DNA from: Sphingopyxis sp. MWB1
GTDB taxonomy: Bacteria > Pseudomonadota > Alphaproteobacteria > Sphingomonadales > Sphingomonadaceae
Length of the DNA: 64,000 nucleotides
Reading direction: 5' to 3'
NCBI RefSeq assembly: GCF_000763945.1
Contig: NZ_JQFJ01000002.1
Location: 868,001-932,000, forward strand
The notes under the pieces are model-generated. The model had not been told where the DNA came from. It worked only from the letters and a program-made list of their open reading frames with translations, and ran no database searches. Positions 61,076 to 64,000 of this stretch are shown here, in pieces (the stretch's first letter is position 1; every line of letters begins with the position of its first letter). The translations under genes and the position numbers were made by a program.

Positions 61076-61750
61076 ATGGACGAACATCGCCTCTCGATCC
61101 TGCCGCCTGACGGAAACGCGCCGCGCGCCACCATATTATTCGTTCCGCCCCTGTTCGAGGAAGCGAACCGGATGCGGCGGACGCTGGTGCTGGCGATGCG
61201 CGCGCTGGCGCGCGAAGGTTTCGCCGCCCAGCTCCCCGATCTGCCCGGACAGAATGAGAGCCTGACGCCGCTGTCCGGCGTCGATCTGGTCATCTGGCAG
61301 GAAGCGCTCGCGGAAACGGCGCGCAGCATCGACGGCCCGCTGATCATCGCCTCCTTACGGGGCGGCTGCCTGATCGACCATGCAGCGCGGGCCGATGGCT
61401 GGTGGCGGCTCGCCCCTGTCAAGGGCGCTTCGCTGCTTCGCACCCTGCTGCGCGCGCGCGTGGCCGCTGACCGCGAAGCGGGGGGGGAGAGCAGCCCGGA
61501 GATGTTACAGGCGCGCGGAGAAAAGGAAGCCCTGCTCCTCGCTGGCAATCTTCTGTCGCCCGCCATGCTGGCGCAGCTCGGCCAGGCGAGTGAACAGCAA
61601 GTGGCGCCGCTCCGCAGCCTCTCGCTGGGGGCCAATGGGCTGAAGGGCAGCGCCTTGTGGCTGCGCGCCGAGCCGGGAGAAGATCGGGCGATGGCCGATG
61701 CCATCGCCGCCGATATTGCCGCATGGGGGGCCGAATGCGGCGTCATCTGA
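61076..61750 (+). CDS. hydrolase 2, exosortase A system-associated (TIGR03101-like)
   Basis: A 224-aa alpha/beta-hydrolase. ATILFVPPLFEEANRMRRTLVLAMRAL and LPDLPGQNESL match the family. In the nucleophile-elbow region the sequence is LIIASLRGGCL, which lacks the canonical Gly-x-Ser-x-Gly. Possibly a thioesterase or acyl-releasing enzyme acting with the ACP. It overlaps hydrolase 1 by 16 bases. Confidence 0.85.
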   Translation: MDEHRLSILPPDGNAPRATILFVPPLFEEANRMRRTLVLAMRALAREGFAAQLPDLPGQNESLTPLSGVDLVIWQEALAETARSIDGPLIIASLRGGCLIDHAARADGWWRLAPVKGASLLRTLLRARVAADREAGGESSPEMLQARGEKEALLLAGNLLSPAMLAQLGQASEQQVAPLRSLSLGANGLKGSALWLRAEPGEDRAMADAIAADIAAWGAECGVI

Positions 61751-62550
61751 CCTTTGCCTGCGAGGGCGCCGAACTCGCCGGGACGCTTGACGCGGCAGCG
61801 GGCGCCACCGGCCTGTTGATCCTGTCGGGCGGCAATGAAATACGCAGCGGCGCGCATCGCGGCATGGCGATGCTGGCGGCGCGCGTAGCGGCGGCGGGCT
61901 ACCCCGTCTTCCGCTTTGACCGGCGGGGTATCGGCGACAGCGAAGGCGAAAACAGCGGCTTTGAAAGCAGCGCCCCTGATATTGCCGCGGCTATCGCGAC
62001 CTTTCGCGCGGCCGCCCCGCAAGTCGCGCGCATGGCCGCTTTTGGCAATTGCGACGCGGCCAGCGCGCTGTTGCTGCACCAGCCGCTGGCGCTGGACGCG
62101 CTGATCCTTGCCAATCCCTGGACCTATGAGACGGCGGAGAGCGAAGCCGAAGGGGAAGAGGAAGCCCCTGACCTGCCCCCCGCTTCAGCCATTCGGGCGC
62201 GCTATATGGCGCGGCTGAAAGATCCCAAAAGCCTGTTGCGGCTGCTGAAGGGCGAGGTTGATCTGGGCAAGCTGCTGCGCGGGCTTTCCGCGCTTGGCAA
62301 AGGCAGCGCGGCAGCATCGCCCGACAGTCTGGCCGCACGGCTCGACGCCGCCATGGCCGCGCTCGCTTGCCCCGCCCATATCCTGCTGGCCACCGGCGAC
62401 CGCACCGCGCAGGCCTTTGTGGATCGCTGCAACCCCGGCGCGCTGCCCGTCACGCGCGTCGACAGCAGCTCACACAGCTTTGCGGGCGAAGATGCCATAT
62501 GGCTTGAACGCCAGATATTGGACCTGTTGGCCCGCCTCCCTTCCCGTTGA
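61735..62550 (+). CDS. hydrolase 1, exosortase A system-associated (TIGR03100-like)
   Basis: A 271-aa alpha/beta-hydrolase. GGNEIRSGAHRGMAMLAARVA and FRFDRRGIGDSEGEN are clear. The nucleophile elbow reads AFGNCDAASAL, so cysteine takes the place of serine. The acid and histidine are probably LLATGDRTAQ and SSSHSFAG. Role in the locus is unknown; the pair of hydrolases always travels with XrtA loci of this type. End of the plus-strand unit, convergent with trxB. Confidence 0.88.
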   Translation: MRRHLTFACEGAELAGTLDAAAGATGLLILSGGNEIRSGAHRGMAMLAARVAAAGYPVFRFDRRGIGDSEGENSGFESSAPDIAAAIATFRAAAPQVARMAAFGNCDAASALLLHQPLALDALILANPWTYETAESEAEGEEEAPDLPPASAIRARYMARLKDPKSLLRLLKGEVDLGKLLRGLSALGKGSAAASPDSLAARLDAAMAALACPAHILLATGDRTAQAFVDRCNPGALPVTRVDSSSHSFAGEDAIWLERQILDLLARLPSR

Positions 62551-62574
62551 GGAAGGAAGGCAAGTGCATTTGTC

Positions 62575-63540
62575 TCAGGCGTCGGCCATCGCGTGAAATT
62601 CGGCTTCGGCAAGGAAGCGTTCAGCATCGAGCGCCGCCATGCAGCCCATGCCCGCCGCGGTCACCGCCTGGCGATAGACTTTGTCAGTCACATCGCCTGC
62701 CGCAAAAACGCCGGGAATCGCCGTCAGCGAGGTTCCGGGCGTGACCTCAAGATAGCCGCCGTCATCGAGCGGCAGCTTGCCCTTGAACAATTCGGTCGAG
62801 GGGCTGTGGCCGATGGCGACGAAACCGCCGTCGGTCGCGATATGGCTCGCCTCACCCGTCACCGTATCGACCAGATCGACGCCGACGAGGCCCGCCGCGC
62901 CTTCACCGCCGACGAAGCGTTCCACCTTCTTGTTCCACAAGATGCTGATCTTCGGATTGGCAAAAAGGCGGTCCTGCAGGATTTTTTCCGCGCGCAGGCT
63001 GTCGCGGCGGTGGATCAGCGTCACGTCATTGCTGTGATTGGTAAGGTAGAGCGCTTCCTCGACCGCCGTATTGCCGCCGCCGATTACGACGACTTTCTTG
63101 CCGCGATAGAAAAAACCGTCGCAGGTCGCGCAGGCCGAAACGCCCTTGCCGCCCAATTCCTGTTCACCGGGAACGCCAAGCCATTTCGCTTGCGCCCCGG
63201 TCGCGATCACCAGCGTTTCGGCGATATAGACATCGCCGCCGTCGCCCGTCAGCTTGAAGGGACGCTCTGACAGATCGACATCGACGATCGTGTCCCAGAT
63301 CATGCTGGTGCCGACATGCGTCGCCTGCGCCGTCATCTGCTCCATCAGCCAGGGGCCCTGAATGACTTCGGCAAAGCCGGGGTAGTTTTCGACATCGGTG
63401 GTGATGGTCAGCTGTCCGCCCGGCTGAAGCCCCTGCACGACGATCGGCTGCATCCCCGCCCGCGCGGCGTAAATGGCGGCGGACAGGCCCGCCGGACCCG
63501 AGCCGAGAATGAGCATTTTGGTGTGATGGGTAGTGGGCAT
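62575..63540 (-). CDS. trxB: thioredoxin reductase
   Basis: NADPH-dependent reduction of thioredoxin. The 321-aa protein has FAD motif LILGSGPAGLSAAIYAARAG, redox pair Cys137/Cys140 in SACATCDGFFY, NADPH motif VVVIGGGNTAVEEALYL and the late FAD block GVFAAGDVTDKVYRQAV. The ATG at 63540 is chosen, with GAAGGATCGTC just upstream. Not functionally tied to the XrtA genes. Confidence 0.98.
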   Translation of the reverse strand: MPTTHHTKMLILGSGPAGLSAAIYAARAGMQPIVVQGLQPGGQLTITTDVENYPGFAEVIQGPWLMEQMTAQATHVGTSMIWDTIVDVDLSERPFKLTGDGGDVYIAETLVIATGAQAKWLGVPGEQELGGKGVSACATCDGFFYRGKKVVVIGGGNTAVEEALYLTNHSNDVTLIHRRDSLRAEKILQDRLFANPKISILWNKKVERFVGGEGAAGLVGVDLVDTVTGEASHIATDGGFVAIGHSPSTELFKGKLPLDDGGYLEVTPGTSLTAIPGVFAAGDVTDKVYRQAVTAAGMGCMAALDAERFLAEAEFHAMADA

Positions 63541-63869
63541 GACGATCCTTCGCTGGGGCCGCGGCGGCCGGGGAGACAGAAGATGGGTGTTACCCAGTCC
63601 GCTAGCAAGGGACAGGCGATGCGCCAAGGGAGTTGGCACGAATGTGCATCTGGTGGAACCGGCATAGCGCGCCGCGCTGGACCCGATGTGCTGATTTGCG
63701 GGTTGGTTGGGAAGGGTTGGCGACCCGCATCAGGGCACGGGGGGCATGAGCGCAAATCGGGCGCGGTTAGCGAATGGCAGCCGGTTCGCTTCTCCACCCC
63801 CTACGAAGAAGCCCCGCCGGATCGCTCCGACGGGGCTTCTTTGTTGCCTTTATGGCCGTGGACGGCGTC
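63541..63869. other. 329-bp gap between trxB and the last gene
   Basis: Contains the trxB leader and the terminator described below. A short plus-strand frame across it lacks a ribosome site and runs through the terminator, so I see no gene here. Confidence 0.6.
63806..63841 (-). terminator. terminator after the gene at the window end
   Basis: AAGAAGCCCCG pairs with CGGGGCTTCTT (11 bp perfect), with further CCGG/CCGA pairing in the loop. The last stem bases are T-rich on both strands, so it may work in both directions. It lies 29 bases after the stop at 63870. Confidence 0.75.
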
Positions 63870-64000
63870 TCAGGCTTCGCCCTCGGGACGTTCTTCCACG
63901 ATCACATCGTCGCTGGCGACAGCCTCCGCAACAGGAGCGGGTTCAGCCGCCGCTGCCTGCTTGACGCTTTCGGACGCGGCGAGTTGCGCATCGCTTGCGG
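63870..64000 (-). CDS. 3' end of an unidentified gene with acidic Ala/Glu-rich tail
   Basis: Only the last 43 codons are visible: an Ala/Glu/Val-rich segment with KQAAAAEPAPVAEAVASDD and the end VIVEERPEGEA. The composition suggests a flexible C-terminal tail of a longer soluble protein. The body is outside the window and the family cannot be named. Confidence 0.6.
   Translation of the reverse strand, partial: ASDAQLAASESVKQAAAAEPAPVAEAVASDDVIVEERPEGEA

Overview
The window looks like a chromosome segment of a sphingomonad alphaproteobacterium (Sphingomonadales; Sphingopyxis-like by gene content and order, genus not proven). The reasons are the high GC, an RNase D-Ppx-Ppk1-HdaA block, an lptD-surA-pdxA-rsmA operon, a complete XrtA (exosortase A) capsule/exopolysaccharide locus, and three families of intergenic palindromes of a kind common in this order. 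I see no phage, IS element, CRISPR array or plasmid gene.

Layout. 1-23 kb is mostly housekeeping: aspS (3' end off the window), a small membrane protein coupled to an FAD-linked oxidase, rnd, then a minus-strand block ppx-ppk1-hdaA-DUF2066. Divergent from it are purM, a purN-YjbR fusion and a cardiolipin synthase. Then come ndk, holC and pepA (minus), and lptD-surA-pdxA-rsmA (plus). 23-39.3 kb is an accessory catabolic island. It holds a TonB-dependent receptor with a DUF885 peptidase and a SnoaL-like protein, a periplasmic amidohydrolase, a second DUF885 peptidase with a DUF3311/sodium:solute symporter pair, a LysR regulator, a DapA-family lyase, a three-subunit FAD/2Fe-2S amino-acid oxidase or dehydrogenase, a VOC protein and a RidA protein. 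39.4-41.6 kb returns to housekeeping: tRNA-Phe, yacG, a short RNase E/G, maf, infA. 41.7-62.6 kb is the XrtA locus. One long minus-strand operon runs from the Wza-like exporter to XrtA, the asparagine-synthase-like amidotransferase and two appended genes. A second group contains a PLP decarboxylase and acyl-CoA ligase (minus) facing a GNAT, ACP and two hydrolases (plus). trxB and the 3' end of an unidentified gene close the window.

The main observation is that the catabolic island appears to be one regulon. The same dyad, TTGCG-N5-CGCAA, lies upstream of the amidohydrolase/DUF885 divergent pair (29757-29771), in the LysR/dapA divergent gap (34441-34455) and at the start of the VOC-RidA unit (38300-38314). 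A one-mismatch copy plus two GTTGCAAC palindromes lie upstream of the SnoaL-TonB-DUF885 operon. This links outer-membrane uptake, periplasmic hydrolysis, sodium-coupled import, oxidation to an imine, imine processing (RidA) and a DapA-type step under one LysR protein. The oxidase resembles hydroxyproline and opine dehydrogenases. A peptide containing proline, hydroxyproline or a related imino acid is my leading substrate hypothesis, but the epimerase and semialdehyde dehydrogenase of the known hydroxyproline route are not in the window.

Other points are the PurN-YjbR fusion, repeated ATGA start/stop coupling through the XrtA operon, and an XrtA locus with no visible PEP-CTERM substrate gene.
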